Part shown: positions 40,633 to 50,024 of the stretch, in pieces
Numbering within the stretch: position 1 is the first letter of the stretch
Layout: each line of letters opens with the position of its first letter
Source: Pseudomonas proteolytica
GTDB taxonomy: Bacteria; Pseudomonadota; Gammaproteobacteria; Pseudomonadales; Pseudomonadaceae
Reading direction: 5' to 3'
NCBI RefSeq assembly: GCF_007858275.1
Contig: NZ_VFEV01000008.1
Coordinates: forward strand, 62,001-126,000
DNA: 64,000 nt
Position numbers and translations under genes: made by a program
Notes under the pieces: model-generated
The model's database searches: none
Told to the model about the DNA's origin: nothing
The model's input: the letters and a program-made list of their open reading frames with translations, nothing else

Positions 40633-40851
40633 ATGAACTACTACTCAGGTTACAGAGAGCAACTTCTTAGCGATGCGAAGCGCAGCAGAAACGATGTCAG
40701 CGACTTGATGGAGCAGAACTCTGGATCCGAGGCGGACATGGACTTGTTCTATGAACTGGTGATGACCAACCGTAAATCCGAATACGCCTTCACTGAACAT
40801 ATCAGGGCCAGGCATATGCTACTGAAGTCCGGCCTGGACAGCGGACAATAA
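40633..40851 (+). CDS. hrpF: HrpF-like small type III protein
   Basis: A 72-residue helical, acidic protein (EQNSGSEADMDLFYELVMTNRKSEYAFTEH) in the HrpF position as first gene of the hrpF-hrpG-hrcC-hrpT-hrpV operon and behind a perfect hrp box. P. syringae HrpF is similar in size and needed for pilus assembly. Identification is by context and length. Confidence 0.78.
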   Translation: MNYYSGYREQLLSDAKRSRNDVSDLMEQNSGSEADMDLFYELVMTNRKSEYAFTEHIRARHMLLKSGLDSGQ

Positions 40852-40852
40852 C

Positions 40853-41245
40853 GTGAAGGCGCTCATTACCAACTGGTTGAACAGCCGCGCCGAAGAATTA
40901 AGGCTGATCGAAGACAATGACGAAATACTCCTGCGCCACGGCCCTGACACCCTCTTGTTGCAGGTCCAACTGACCCAGGGCCGCCCTGACAAATCACAGC
41001 TCAACACCTGGATGCTCCTGGGTAACGCAAGCCTGAGTCACTTTCAAGGTGCACTCGCACAGGCGCCTGCAACGGGTGCGCTCTGGTTGACTCAGTGTCT
41101 ACAGCAAAGCACCAGCGAGAAGCCTTTGCTGGACAGTCTCCAAGCCCTGCTCAACCAGCGCGATACCTGGCGCGCAATGATTACGCGCCTTGCAAAACAG
41201 GCCCCACGGTTCCAACCCACGTCACTGCGCTCGCTGCCGCACTAA
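40853..41245 (+). CDS. hrpG: HrpG-like type III accessory protein
   Basis: A 130-residue protein starting at a GTG one base after the hrpF stop. It resembles type III chaperone-like accessory proteins (MKALITNWLNSRAEELRLIEDNDEILLRHGP...). In P. syringae HrpG is an export chaperone-like protein that binds HrpV and relieves HrpV repression of HrpS. It should not be confused with the unrelated Xanthomonas response regulator HrpG. Called from position. Confidence 0.75.
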   Translation: MKALITNWLNSRAEELRLIEDNDEILLRHGPDTLLLQVQLTQGRPDKSQLNTWMLLGNASLSHFQGALAQAPATGALWLTQCLQQSTSEKPLLDSLQALLNQRDTWRAMITRLAKQAPRFQPTSLRSLPH

Positions 41246-41259
41246 TCAGAGAACACCCC

Positions 41260-43401
41260 ATGCCCAACAAGAATCACGAGCGCTCCCGCTTGCGCTCCGT
41301 CTCGCCCGCGGCCCTTCAAAAAGGCCCTCATTGGCGCTACCTGCTGGTACTGCCCTGGTTGCTTTTGCCCATGCAAAGCTCGCTCGCCGCGATCCCCGCC
41401 GAATGGAAAAATACCGCCTACGCCTATGAGGCTGACCACAAGCAGGTGCGTGAGGTGCTGGAGGATTTCGCCCAGACCTTTGGCACGCAGATTCAATTCG
41501 ACGGCCACCTGGAAGGCACCGTCAACGGCAAGATACGCGCCAATACCCCGCAGTCGTTGCTTGACCGGCTGGCAGTAGAGCATCGCTTCCAGTGGTACAT
41601 GTACAACAACATGCTGTACATCAGCACCCTGGACCAGCAGCAGTCCGCGCGCCTGGAGGTCTCATCGCAAACCGTTGCGGACCTCAAGCAGGCATTGACT
41701 GACATTGGCCTGCTCGACAACCGTTTCGGTTGGGGGGAACTCCCTGACGATGGCGTGGTGCTGATATCCGGCCCCAAGCGTTACATCGAACAGATCAGGC
41801 AATTCAGCAGCCAGCGAAAATCCCCCGATGAAAAACAGAGCGTGCTGACGTTCCCGCTGAGATTCGCCAACGCGGCGGACCGCCCGATTGATTATCGCGG
41901 AGAAAAGCTGGTCATCGCGGGTGTTGCCAGCATGCTACGCGGGCTGTTGGAGCCCCGGGACAACTCTGTCCTGTCGTCGATGAGCCCACGCCCGGCCTCG
42001 GCAGCGCAGCCCTCGCCCATCACCCCGATCCTTCCCCGGCTGGGCAACCCGATGCTGAACCAGTTGCTCGGCGCACAGGCGCCCCTGGGGCAGACGGAGC
42101 CCGGCATGTCGCTCACCTCCAGAGCCCCCACTGCAAGAGGGCGAATTCGGGTCGAGGCGGATGTGCGCAACAACGCCGTCTTGATCTATGACTTGCCAGA
42201 GCGCCAGGCAATGTACCGCGAGCTGATCGCCCAACTCGATGTGGCACGCAAACTGGTGGAGATCGACGCAATCATCCTGGATATCGAGCGCACCCAACTG
42301 CAAGAGTTCGGGGTCAACTGGGGTTTTCAGAACAGCCGCTTTCTCGGCGGTGTGAACATGGCGCCTGGGACATCGGCGCAACTGTCGATCGAAAAGCGCG
42401 ACCGTTTCTACGCCGATGTACGGGCCCTGGAGGCCAAGGGCCTGGCGACCATGGTGTCCAACCCTTCGGTGCTGACCCTGGAAAACCAACCTGCGGTGAT
42501 TGACTTCAACCGCACTCAATACCTGACGGCCGGCGTCGAAAACGCGACCATCCTGCCGATCACCGTGGGCACCAGTTTCCAGGTGGTGCCACGGGTCATT
42601 ACCACCCGTGGCAGGCACCAGGTCCATCTGGCGGTGGATATCGAAGACGGCAACTTCGACGAGTCCAACCCCGAACGCATAGGCCCCGATGTACGCCGGG
42701 GCAAAGTCAGCACCCAGGCGGTGATGGCGGAAAAACGTTCGCTGGTGGTCGGCGGGTTCCATGTCACCGAAAGCACCGATAAAAGAAGCAAGGTGCCGTT
42801 GCTGGGCGATATACCGTTGCTGGGCAAGGCACTGTTCTCTTCCACCGAGCGGCAGAACAACCGACGTGAACGCCTGTTTATCCTCACCCCTCGCGTTATC
42901 GGCGACCAGGCCGACCCGTCACGCTACTTGCCACCGGACGACCAGGTAGAACTGCAGGCGGCCCTCAAACCGTTGGCCAGGCGCTATGCCGAGCACCCGC
43001 CGGTGATCAAGCGCAGCGCGATCACCAGCGCCCTCGCCCACCTCGTCACCGGGCAAGTACCTGACGCCTTCAAAGCCGCCCCCATGCCGCTGGGCCTGGA
43101 CACCTTGTGCAAAACCCGTGACCTGCTGGCGCTCAACACCGAACGCAGCCAGTGGTACGCCGGCCCGCAGTTCAACGTGGCGGTGGTGGTGATGCGCAAT
43201 CAGTTCAATCGCAACGTGCGCATTGACGAGAACGAATGCAGCAATTCCCAGACCCTGGCCGTCAGCGTCTGGCCACGGGCCTGGCTCAAGCCGGGTGAAG
43301 AGGCGGAGGTGTTCATCGCCATGCGCCCGGTGGTGAAGGATGAACATATCGGTGTAACCCGCCCCTCCCTGCTCACGCCAACACGGAAGACCGCGCCATG
43401 A
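41260..43401 (+). CDS. hrcC: type III outer-membrane secretin HrcC (SctC)
   Basis: HrcC forms the outer-membrane ring through which substrates leave. The 713-residue precursor has a hydrophobic signal segment (YLLVLPWLLLPMQSSLA, about residues 28-44), N-terminal secretin ring domains, and the C-terminal secretin signature with VPLLGDIPLLGKALFSS near residue 518. About 170 residues follow the secretin domain. The ATG at 41260, 14 bases after hrpG, is chosen over a longer frame overlapping hrpG. Its stop overlaps hrpT. Confidence 0.93.
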   Translation: MPNKNHERSRLRSVSPAALQKGPHWRYLLVLPWLLLPMQSSLAAIPAEWKNTAYAYEADHKQVREVLEDFAQTFGTQIQFDGHLEGTVNGKIRANTPQSLLDRLAVEHRFQWYMYNNMLYISTLDQQQSARLEVSSQTVADLKQALTDIGLLDNRFGWGELPDDGVVLISGPKRYIEQIRQFSSQRKSPDEKQSVLTFPLRFANAADRPIDYRGEKLVIAGVASMLRGLLEPRDNSVLSSMSPRPASAAQPSPITPILPRLGNPMLNQLLGAQAPLGQTEPGMSLTSRAPTARGRIRVEADVRNNAVLIYDLPERQAMYRELIAQLDVARKLVEIDAIILDIERTQLQEFGVNWGFQNSRFLGGVNMAPGTSAQLSIEKRDRFYADVRALEAKGLATMVSNPSVLTLENQPAVIDFNRTQYLTAGVENATILPITVGTSFQVVPRVITTRGRHQVHLAVDIEDGNFDESNPERIGPDVRRGKVSTQAVMAEKRSLVVGGFHVTESTDKRSKVPLLGDIPLLGKALFSSTERQNNRRERLFILTPRVIGDQADPSRYLPPDDQVELQAALKPLARRYAEHPPVIKRSAITSALAHLVTGQVPDAFKAAPMPLGLDTLCKTRDLLALNTERSQWYAGPQFNVAVVVMRNQFNRNVRIDENECSNSQTLAVSVWPRAWLKPGEEAEVFIAMRPVVKDEHIGVTRPSLLTPTRKTAP

Positions 43402-43601
43402 AACAGCGACTCTCCTGCATCACCCTCCTGGGCCTAGTGCTGCTTATGGCCGGCTGTACCCCGACGTGCAAAGGCAACTCCTGCTCCCGGCCGCAATCGA
43501 GCGCTAGCAAGCTGGTGGTCTGGTGGCCGCCGCAAATGCGCGTCGAACCCGGCCCATCAGGCGAAAGGGCGGACTATCAGACGATCTCGTTGGAACAGTG
43601 A
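43398..43601 (+). CDS. hrpT: HrpT-like lipoprotein
   Basis: A 67-residue lipoprotein with signal segment and lipobox MAGC (Cys20). HrpT in P. syringae is a small outer-membrane lipoprotein that helps HrcC reach the outer membrane, as pilotins do. The ATG overlaps the hrcC stop by four bases (ATGA), so the two are made together. Confidence 0.82.
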   Translation: MKQRLSCITLLGLVLLMAGCTPTCKGNSCSRPQSSASKLVVWWPPQMRVEPGPSGERADYQTISLEQ

Positions 43602-43606
43602 CCGCC

Positions 43607-43969
43607 ATGGGCTTACCCGACACTGATGCGCCTCGCCAGGTGCCTCTGGACAAACTGATGAGCGGCGACGTCGCTCACCACACGTTGTGCCCGGGCATCA
43701 GCCTGTGCCGGTTGAGCGCCGGCCAGAAACCCGGCCTGGCCCTGCAGATTGCACCTGAGGCGCTGCAGGCCGGCCAGGTGCAGCGGGTGCTGGAGCGGCG
43801 CTTTGTCCACGCCATGGTGTTCGATGGATGCTTTCTGTACCTCGATGCCAAGGGCAACCTGGTGATCTGGCATGCGCTGGTGCCCAACGGCCAGCCGCTC
43901 GATGACATCGTCAGCCGCCTGCTCTCACTGGCCAAGCTCGAAACCCTGGATGTACAACGCGCGCCCTAG
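43607..43969 (+). CDS. hrpV: HrpV-like negative regulator
   Basis: A 120-residue protein in the HrpV position. HrpV of P. syringae binds HrpS and lowers hrpL expression, and HrpG relieves this. A GTG at 43598 overlapping the hrpT stop is an equally possible start; I use the ATG at 43607, which has GGAA about 12 bases upstream. The gene ends tail-to-tail with hrcU, the two stop codons sharing the palindrome CTAG at 43966-43969. Confidence 0.75.
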   Translation: MGLPDTDAPRQVPLDKLMSGDVAHHTLCPGISLCRLSAGQKPGLALQIAPEALQAGQVQRVLERRFVHAMVFDGCFLYLDAKGNLVIWHALVPNGQPLDDIVSRLLSLAKLETLDVQRAP

Positions 43970-45063
43970 CGGCGCGCAAGCTCCGGTAACTCAAGGGTCT
44001 GGCGCTTGGATTCATCATCCAGCTCACGCAGGGTGCGATAGATCAGCGCTACCGCCTGCAAACTCTCCCGTGGAATCGGCGCCCCCAGCTTTCGCTCATA
44101 CAGCATGCGCGCCAGCCACACACACTGGATCACCGGCACGTCGGCGGCCTTGGCCCGGCCAATCAACTGGCGCGCCTGGGCGTCTGTGCCTTTGTCGACC
44201 AACATCGGCAGCGGCGTTTTGCCGGGCCGGTAGTACAGCGCCACGGCAAAGTGTGTCGGGTTGACCACCAGCATGTCGGACTCTTCCAGCTTGGGCAGCT
44301 TGACCTTTGGCTCTTCCTGGGCGAGTTGGTAGGCCAGGGAGCGACGCTGGCCCTTGACGTGAGGGTCGCCCTCCATGTCCTTGTACTCCTTGACCACCTC
44401 CACCTGGGTCATGCGCATGCGCTTGGCAAAGAAATACTTCTGCATGCTCCAGTCGATCAGCGCGAGCACCAGCAGCAGCCCCAGGCAGGCATGCAGCAAG
44501 TGGCGGAACAGGGCGATCAGCGCCACGATGTAGCTTTGCAGATCGCTGGTGGCCAGGTCGATCAGCACCTGTAGCGAGGGGGTGATCACCACATAGAGGA
44601 TCAGCGAGAGCAACAACGCCTTGCCCAGTCCCATCAAGAGATTGATCACCGACTGCGCAGAGAACATTTGCTTGAGCTGGCTGAGCGGGTTGAGGCGATT
44701 GAAGTCCGGCTTCAGGCTTTCCGGGGCGAACAACAAGCCGAACTGCATCCAGCTGCTTATCAGCTTCACCGCGATCGCCACCCCGCACATCAACAGGCCG
44801 AACGAAAAAAACACCACCAGGCCATCCATCAGCACTTCTTCCAGGGCGCGCACAAACGGCTGGCCGAGGCGCGCAAAAGGCAATGCCATCATCTGCTGGA
44901 AGCGCTGCAGGCTGGTTTCGGCGGTGAACAGAGCGATCTCGCTGATCGCGGTGAGCACCAACAGTTTGGCCACGTCCTGGCTTTGGGCAACCTGGCCTTT
45001 CTTGCGTTGGTCCTTGAGTTTCTTGGGGCTCGCCGCGTGTTTTTTCTCGCCGGAGTCACTCAT
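43966..45063 (-). CDS. hrcU: type III export gate switch protein HrcU (SctU)
   Basis: HrcU is the inner-membrane export apparatus protein that controls switching from early to late substrates. The 365-residue protein has four membrane segments in its first half and a cytoplasmic domain with the autocleavage site NPTH at residue 268. The ATG at 45063 overlaps the hrcT stop (ATGA). A longer open frame upstream is a shadow of hrcT. Confidence 0.95.
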   Translation of the reverse strand: MSDSGEKKHAASPKKLKDQRKKGQVAQSQDVAKLLVLTAISEIALFTAETSLQRFQQMMALPFARLGQPFVRALEEVLMDGLVVFFSFGLLMCGVAIAVKLISSWMQFGLLFAPESLKPDFNRLNPLSQLKQMFSAQSVINLLMGLGKALLLSLILYVVITPSLQVLIDLATSDLQSYIVALIALFRHLLHACLGLLLVLALIDWSMQKYFFAKRMRMTQVEVVKEYKDMEGDPHVKGQRRSLAYQLAQEEPKVKLPKLEESDMLVVNPTHFAVALYYRPGKTPLPMLVDKGTDAQARQLIGRAKAADVPVIQCVWLARMLYERKLGAPIPRESLQAVALIYRTLRELDDESKRQTLELPELARR

Positions 45064-45848
45064 TGCCCCGGGCCCCGAACCATCAGGCCAAGAGCATGCT
45101 TGAGGTCCGTCAGCAAGCCCATGCGCCCGACGATCAAATCCTCCAACAGGGCAAAGTACAGCAACAGGAAAGCCAGGCCCGCCAGGCTCTTGGCCGGCAT
45201 GGCCAGGGTGGACACCTGTAGCTGCGGACTGTAGAGCCCGAGCAAGGCGAAACCGAACTCCAGCAGCAACAGCACCGCAATAAACGGCGCCGCGTAGAGC
45301 ATCATGTGCACGAAGGTATCGCCGAGCAGGCCAAGGAACTCGCTGAAGCCATTGACCGCCGGCAGCGGCACCCACGCCGTGGGTGGCCAGATCAGGTAGC
45401 TGTCCCAGATCACTTGCGTCAGCACGCCCAACCCAAGGGTCGAGATCAGCAGAAAAATCGCCAACTGCTTGAACAGGTGCCCGACCGGTGTCGCATCCGG
45501 CCCCAGCGAAGGGTTGAGTTGCCCGCCCGCCAGGGCGCCACGCTGGTTATCGAGCAACGCGCCTACCGACTCGAACATCCAGAACGGCATGAACAGCAAA
45601 ACCCCGAGCAAGAACCCCAGGGCCGCCTCCTTGAGCACCAGCCCGCCCAGCATCAATGCGGAGTAGTCCTTGCCCATCAATGCGGCATGAATGCCGGGTG
45701 TGGGAAACAGGGCCACGACCATCACGATCGTGTGCCGGGTCATCCCGCGCACATGCTGGAAACAGAAGGCCGGCACCAGGAACATGCACGGGTAGATGCG
45801 CGCCATGCTGATCAACAGGCTGGGCAAGAACTCAAGGTAAAGGAGCAA
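45060..45848 (-). CDS. hrcT: type III export apparatus protein HrcT (SctT)
   Basis: HrcT is an integral membrane protein of the export gate (SctR5S4T1-type core). The 262-residue protein has several hydrophobic helices, begins MLLYLEFLPSLLISMARIYP and contains GALLDNQRGA, typical of the FliR/SctT family. It lies ten bases after hrcS. Confidence 0.93.
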   Translation of the reverse strand: MLLYLEFLPSLLISMARIYPCMFLVPAFCFQHVRGMTRHTIVMVVALFPTPGIHAALMGKDYSALMLGGLVLKEAALGFLLGVLLFMPFWMFESVGALLDNQRGALAGGQLNPSLGPDATPVGHLFKQLAIFLLISTLGLGVLTQVIWDSYLIWPPTAWVPLPAVNGFSEFLGLLGDTFVHMMLYAAPFIAVLLLLEFGFALLGLYSPQLQVSTLAMPAKSLAGLAFLLLYFALLEDLIVGRMGLLTDLKHALGLMVRGPGQ

Positions 45849-45858
45849 TGCGTGTGCC

Positions 45859-46122
45859 TCAGTTCAGTGCCGAGCGGGCAATCATGTCGAATGTCATGTT
45901 GATCAGTTGAATCAACTCCACGCCAATCCAGCGCCCGGTCAGGATCAGGGTGATGCCGACGGCCACCAGCTTGATGCCAAAGGGCAATGTCTGGTCCTGT
46001 ACCTGCATCAGGGCCTGCACCAGGGAGGTCAGCACCCCGACGATCACCGCGACAATCAGCGGCGGCGCCGAGAGCACCACCACCAACAGCATGCCTTGCT
46101 TGAACAGTACGATCGGTTCCAT
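45859..46122 (-). CDS. hrcS: type III export apparatus protein HrcS (SctS)
   Basis: The 87-residue HrcS is the FliQ-type two-helix membrane subunit of the export gate. Helices span about residues 15-37 and 50-70, and the family block QVQDQTLPFGIKL joins them. It follows hrcR after seven bases. Confidence 0.94.
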   Translation of the reverse strand: MEPIVLFKQGMLLVVVLSAPPLIVAVIVGVLTSLVQALMQVQDQTLPFGIKLVAVGITLILTGRWIGVELIQLINMTFDMIARSALN

Positions 46123-46129
46123 AGGTCAC

Positions 46130-46783
46130 TCACAGATAAGAAAGGAACAGACTGTCGAGCAGCCGCGACCAACCGGAAACCAAGACGAACAGCAGCAACT
46201 TGAGGGGCAGGGAAATGGTCATCGGCGAGACCATCTGCATGCCCAGGGCCAGCAGCAGGTTGGAGACAATCAGGTCGATGACGATAAAGGGGATATAGAT
46301 CAGGAAACCGATTTCGAACCCCGCCTGCAATTGTGAAATCACGTAGGCCGGAATCAGCAAGATGAGGTCGTCGCGCTGGGCGTTCTGCGCCATTTCCGGC
46401 GGCCACATGCGTGCGGTGTTTTCCAGCAGGTGCGTGAGGACGTCCGGGTCGGTATTGCGGGTCATGAACAGGCGCAGCGGCTCGATGGCCACCAGCCCCG
46501 TTTCCTGGAAGCGTTGCACGCTGCTCAAGTCCACCGGGGCTTGCTTGACGTTCTGGGCGATGGCATACCCTACCGGCGCCATGATAAACAGGGTCGCCGC
46601 CAGGGCGATGCCGTTGAGCGCCATGCTCGGCGGCACCTGCTGCACGCCGATGGCGTTACGGGTGATCATCAGCACGATGATAATTTTCAGAAAGGCCGTG
46701 CAGACGATCAACAGCATCGGCATCAAGGCCAGTGCGCCGATGAATAACGCGAGGATTACGGGCTCGACCCCCTGGAACGTCAT
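46130..46783 (-). CDS. hrcR: type III export apparatus protein HrcR (SctR)
   Basis: HrcR is the FliP-type gate subunit, 217 residues with four predicted helices. Family blocks include [18 protein letters not shown] near the N terminus and [19 protein letters not shown] in the C-terminal half. Its ATG overlaps the hrcQ stop by four bases. Confidence 0.95.
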   Translation of the reverse strand: MTFQGVEPVILALFIGALALMPMLLIVCTAFLKIIIVLMITRNAIGVQQVPPSMALNGIALAATLFIMAPVGYAIAQNVKQAPVDLSSVQRFQETGLVAIEPLRLFMTRNTDPDVLTHLLENTARMWPPEMAQNAQRDDLILLIPAYVISQLQAGFEIGFLIYIPFIVIDLIVSNLLLALGMQMVSPMTISLPLKLLLFVLVSGWSRLLDSLFLSYL

Positions 46784-47802
46784 CGCGCAAAAATCACACG
46801 GGACAGCTGCAAGCCCAGGCGTCCGTCCATCTCCACCAACTGGCCCTGGCCAATCGGCCGATCGCCATAGTAGAGCCCCGCCATGCCGGGGGCGTAGCCC
46901 GCGATGCTCAACACCGCACCGGGCGCAAGGTTGCGCAGTTCCCCGAGCGTCAGGTTCAGGGTGCCACAGCGCACATTCAAGGCCATGCTCAACTCATCGA
47001 AAGGCTCATGGCCAAAAACATCCACCACGGGTTCATCAAGGTCATGCTCTTCATACCCCGAGTAGTGTTGTGCTGAAAGATCCTCGTCCACAGACGTTTC
47101 CTCAGTAGATATAAGTGTCAGGCCCATTGGCCCTGATTCATCGTCAATGCGCCCATGCAGGCGATGCTTGCCAATCCGTAAATGGCCATTGCCATGCACA
47201 TCAAAAAAAGCCTGCTCCAGCATCACCACATCACCGGCACGCAGGCCGCGAACTTGGCTCAGGGGCAGCTTCAAACGCCCCAACGTCGCGGCAATCGTCA
47301 GTTGAAACGAGGGCGGTAATGGCTGGGCCGTGGGTTGCCAGCGCCCCGCATCACACAATGCCAACAGACTTTCGGGAGCCAGCAACAGGTAGCCCACCAC
47401 CCTGGAGGCACCCAATGTCACCGTGAGCCGGCAGCCGAAATTCAGTTTTCCAGGGGAGGCCCGCAGCCGCAGATAACCAAACAACGCGCGTACCTGAGGG
47501 CTCAAGTGGTGCTGGAACAGTTCCCAGAACCAGGAATCCGGATCATTGCCGGCCTCGGCCAGCGTCACCGGGCACTCCCCCAGAAGACTGAACATCGGCC
47601 CTGGCTCGCTGAAAGCCAACAGCCCACAGGCGGTTTCGAAATACAGAGGCGCGGCACTCCTGGGCGCACGACCAGGCTCAAGCAGCAGCTCACCGTGCTG
47701 GCCTGTGACCTGAAACGGCATACGCAGGCCCCGCCCCAGGCGCAGGCGTGCCGCAACCGTGGCGCTTTTGACCAAGGGAATCGCGAGTGCCGGCATGATC
47801 AT
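46780..47802 (-). CDS. hrcQ: type III C-ring/sorting-platform protein HrcQ (SctQ), unsplit
   Basis: HrcQ forms the cytoplasmic sorting platform under the basal body. The 340-residue single reading frame holds both the N-terminal domain and a C-terminal SpoA (FliN-like) domain ([21 protein letters not shown]). In P. syringae these are two genes, hrcQA and hrcQB; here they are fused, joined by an acidic linker ([20 protein letters not shown]). The start overlaps the hrpP stop (ATGA). An internal start for a short C-terminal product, common in SctQ proteins, cannot be excluded. Confidence 0.9.
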   Translation of the reverse strand: MIMPALAIPLVKSATVAARLRLGRGLRMPFQVTGQHGELLLEPGRAPRSAAPLYFETACGLLAFSEPGPMFSLLGECPVTLAEAGNDPDSWFWELFQHHLSPQVRALFGYLRLRASPGKLNFGCRLTVTLGASRVVGYLLLAPESLLALCDAGRWQPTAQPLPPSFQLTIAATLGRLKLPLSQVRGLRAGDVVMLEQAFFDVHGNGHLRIGKHRLHGRIDDESGPMGLTLISTEETSVDEDLSAQHYSGYEEHDLDEPVVDVFGHEPFDELSMALNVRCGTLNLTLGELRNLAPGAVLSIAGYAPGMAGLYYGDRPIGQGQLVEMDGRLGLQLSRVIFAR

Positions 47803-48257
47803 GCCGCGCCCACATGGACCAGGTGTAACGCGACAGGCGCGCCCAGGGCATCGGCCAGACGCTCCTCACAGCGCTCGCGCACACCGCCCAGCCAACGCGC
47901 GGCAAGCTCCTGCTCGGCCGCCAGCTCGATGTTCCACAGCCCCTGCTCACGGCGCACACTGGCGCTGATCCGCCCCAGGCGCGGCAAGTAAAGTACCGCC
48001 TGCAGCGGCCATTGCGCGCTGCCATGAATCCGGGGGGCCAATTGCGCCGTCATCGCCTCGATCATCAAGGAATCGCCCGCCACCCCGGCGGCCGTTGCCG
48101 AGGTGCCGTAGCCTGCCCCCTCGCCATCACTGTCCAGCAGTTGCGCAAATAACCGCCCCTGCTCCCAAGGTACGACCCCCGACGGTTGAGGCTCCTGTTC
48201 CGCTCGTGGATCGCGCGGGCGCGGGCGTTCAGGTTTGCTTGCTTGGACTTGGGTCAT
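47799..48257 (-). CDS. hrpP: HrpP-like needle/pilus length or specificity switch protein (SctP)
   Basis: A 152-residue protein with a Pro-, Arg- and Glu-rich N terminus and a C-terminal region (residues about 60-150) like the substrate-specificity switch domain of SctP/FliK. HrpP of P. syringae controls the change between pilus and effector export. The ATG at 48257 overlaps the hrpO stop (ATGA) and replaces an upstream in-frame start inside hrpO. Confidence 0.8.
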   Translation of the reverse strand: MTQVQASKPERPRPRDPRAEQEPQPSGVVPWEQGRLFAQLLDSDGEGAGYGTSATAAGVAGDSLMIEAMTAQLAPRIHGSAQWPLQAVLYLPRLGRISASVRREQGLWNIELAAEQELAARWLGGVRERCEERLADALGAPVALHLVHVGAA

Positions 48258-48679
48258 AGTTCTTCCTGTACCTCTTCCTGCCTCAATAAAACCGACAACT
48301 CCTGGAGTTTCTCGACCTCTCGCAAGCATTGGCTCACCTGTTTCTGCGCGCTGGCGATCTGCACCACGTGCTCCTCCCGCTGGTCATGCAATTGACCCAA
48401 CTGGCCTTCTTCGCGCCGGGTCCCAGCGGACAAGGTGCGCTCTTGGAGGCTCCAGGCCTTGAGTTGCTGCAACGAGAGCACCTGGCCTTGATGCTTATCC
48501 AGCAACTCGGCGGTTTTCTCGATCTCCTGCAGGCGCGTTTGCTCAAGCGCCGCCTGTGCCTGCTGGATTTGCACCAACAGGGCTTGCTGATGCCGCTTGG
48601 CTTCACGCAACGCGCGCTCGGCGCGGTCTGCCCGATGCCGACGTAGTCGCCGCAAGGTGTCGATTTCAGAAAGGGACAT
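48254..48679 (-). CDS. hrpO: type III ATPase stalk protein HrpO (SctO)
   Basis: A 141-residue, almost wholly helical, highly charged protein (RRLRRHRADRAERALREAKR), predicted to form a coiled-coil hairpin as in FliJ/SctO, which sits in the centre of the ATPase hexamer. It lies between hrcN (14-base overlap) and hrpP, the standard order. Confidence 0.85.
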   Translation of the reverse strand: MSLSEIDTLRRLRRHRADRAERALREAKRHQQALLVQIQQAQAALEQTRLQEIEKTAELLDKHQGQVLSLQQLKAWSLQERTLSAGTRREEGQLGQLHDQREEHVVQIASAQKQVSQCLREVEKLQELSVLLRQEEVQEEL

Positions 48680-50024
48680 GGGTGGTCAGGCTCATCAGTT
48701 GCTCGAGTGTCAACGGCATCGGCGCGGGTTCGCGCAAGTCCTGGCGCAGAAAGCCGTCTACCGCCTGGCGACTGTCCACCGCCATATCAGTCAGGGCATC
48801 GCTGCCCGGTTGGTACTCGCCCAACTTGAGCATCAACTCAATCTGCTGATACGCCGATAACAAGCGGCGCAGCGCGGTGCCGGCCTGGATGTGCGCGGGC
48901 TCGGCGACGTTGCTCAGAATCCGCGACAGGCTGGCCAGCACATCCACCGCCGGGTAGTGGCCGCGCTCGGCCAGTTTGCGCGACAAGACGATATGGCCAT
49001 CAAGCAGCGAGCGCACTTCATCGGCCACCGGATCGCTCATGGAGTCCTGCTCGATAAGTACGGTGTAGATCGCCGTGATCACCCCTTCGCGGGTCAACCC
49101 GGCACGTTCCACCAGACGTGGCAGCAAGCTGTATACCGAAGGCGGCAGACCGCCACGCCCCAGCGGTTCGCCAGCGGCCAGGCCGATTTCACGCTGGGCC
49201 CGGGCAAAACGGGTCAGGGAGTCGATCAGCAGCAGGACCCGTTTGCCCTGGCGTCGATAGCCTTCAGCCAATGCCGTGGCGGTGAAGGCGGCGCGGGCGC
49301 GCTCCATGCTTGAGCGGTCGGACGTCGCGCACACCAGCACCGCCTTGGCGCGCAGTTGATCGTCCAGTTCGTGATCGAGAAACTCGCGCAGCTCGCGGCC
49401 ACGCTCACCAATCAGGCCGAACACAATCACATCACAGTCAACGTTACGCGCGATCTCCGCGAGCAAGGTGGTCTTGCCACAACCGGCGCCCGCAAACAAA
49501 CCAACGCGCTGGCCTTCGCCCAGGGTCAACAGACCATCGATCGAGCGCACCCCGGTGGCCAGTGCCCGGTGGATACGCGGCCGCTCGGTGGGCAAGGGCG
49601 CCTCGCACAACACCAGGCTGGTGTCATCGGCGTGCGCCTCGACGAAGGCGCTGGCGCCCTCCCCCGTAATCGGGCGCCCAAAGCCATCCAGCACCTGGCC
49701 CAACAGTTCATCACTGACGCGTACCCGGTGCGAGACGCCCAACTGTTCGACACTGGCGCCCACCCGCACGCCTTCAAGATTGCCCAGGGCACTGAGCACC
49801 GCATCCTGCTGATCGAAACCGATGATCTCGGCCAGCATGTAATCGCCGGTGGACTTTTCAACCTGGCACAAATCACCGATACGCGCCTGGGGCAAACGGC
49901 ATTGCAGCAACATGCCGTTGACGCGCTGGATACGCCCGCGCACCGAGACCGGCGCAAAGCTGGCCAGCGCCTGCGCCCGGTCCTGCTGCCAGGCCTCCAG
50001 GCGCGCCTGCAGGTCGGCACTCAC
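48666..50024 (-). CDS. hrcN: type III secretion ATPase HrcN (SctN)
   Basis: HrcN releases chaperones and unfolds substrates for export. The 452-residue protein is of the F1-beta type: Walker A GAGCGKTT at 179-186, Walker B VLLLIDSLTRFA and the secretion-specific block REIGLAAGEP. I start at the GTG at 50024, which overlaps the hrpQ stop (GTGA) and has GAGG seven bases before it; a TTG one codon upstream is also open. Confidence 0.95.
   Translation of the reverse strand: MSADLQARLEAWQQDRAQALASFAPVSVRGRIQRVNGMLLQCRLPQARIGDLCQVEKSTGDYMLAEIIGFDQQDAVLSALGNLEGVRVGASVEQLGVSHRVRVSDELLGQVLDGFGRPITGEGASAFVEAHADDTSLVLCEAPLPTERPRIHRALATGVRSIDGLLTLGEGQRVGLFAGAGCGKTTLLAEIARNVDCDVIVFGLIGERGRELREFLDHELDDQLRAKAVLVCATSDRSSMERARAAFTATALAEGYRRQGKRVLLLIDSLTRFARAQREIGLAAGEPLGRGGLPPSVYSLLPRLVERAGLTREGVITAIYTVLIEQDSMSDPVADEVRSLLDGHIVLSRKLAERGHYPAVDVLASLSRILSNVAEPAHIQAGTALRRLLSAYQQIELMLKLGEYQPGSDALTDMAVDSRQAVDGFLRQDLREPAPMPLTLEQLMSLTTHVPF

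Noticed and set aside
41095-41259. Upstream extension of hrcC
   Set aside because: It overlaps hrpG throughout; the ATG at 41260 precedes a proper signal segment.
44064-45375. Long extension of hrcU into hrcT
   Set aside because: The 104 extra residues are an out-of-frame reading of hrcT; the ATG at 45063 overlaps the hrcT stop as in the rest of the operon.
46104-46122. GGAACC at the start of hrcS as another hrp box
   Set aside because: It is the MEP codons of the hrcS start; no CCACNNA follows at 15-16 bases on the minus strand.
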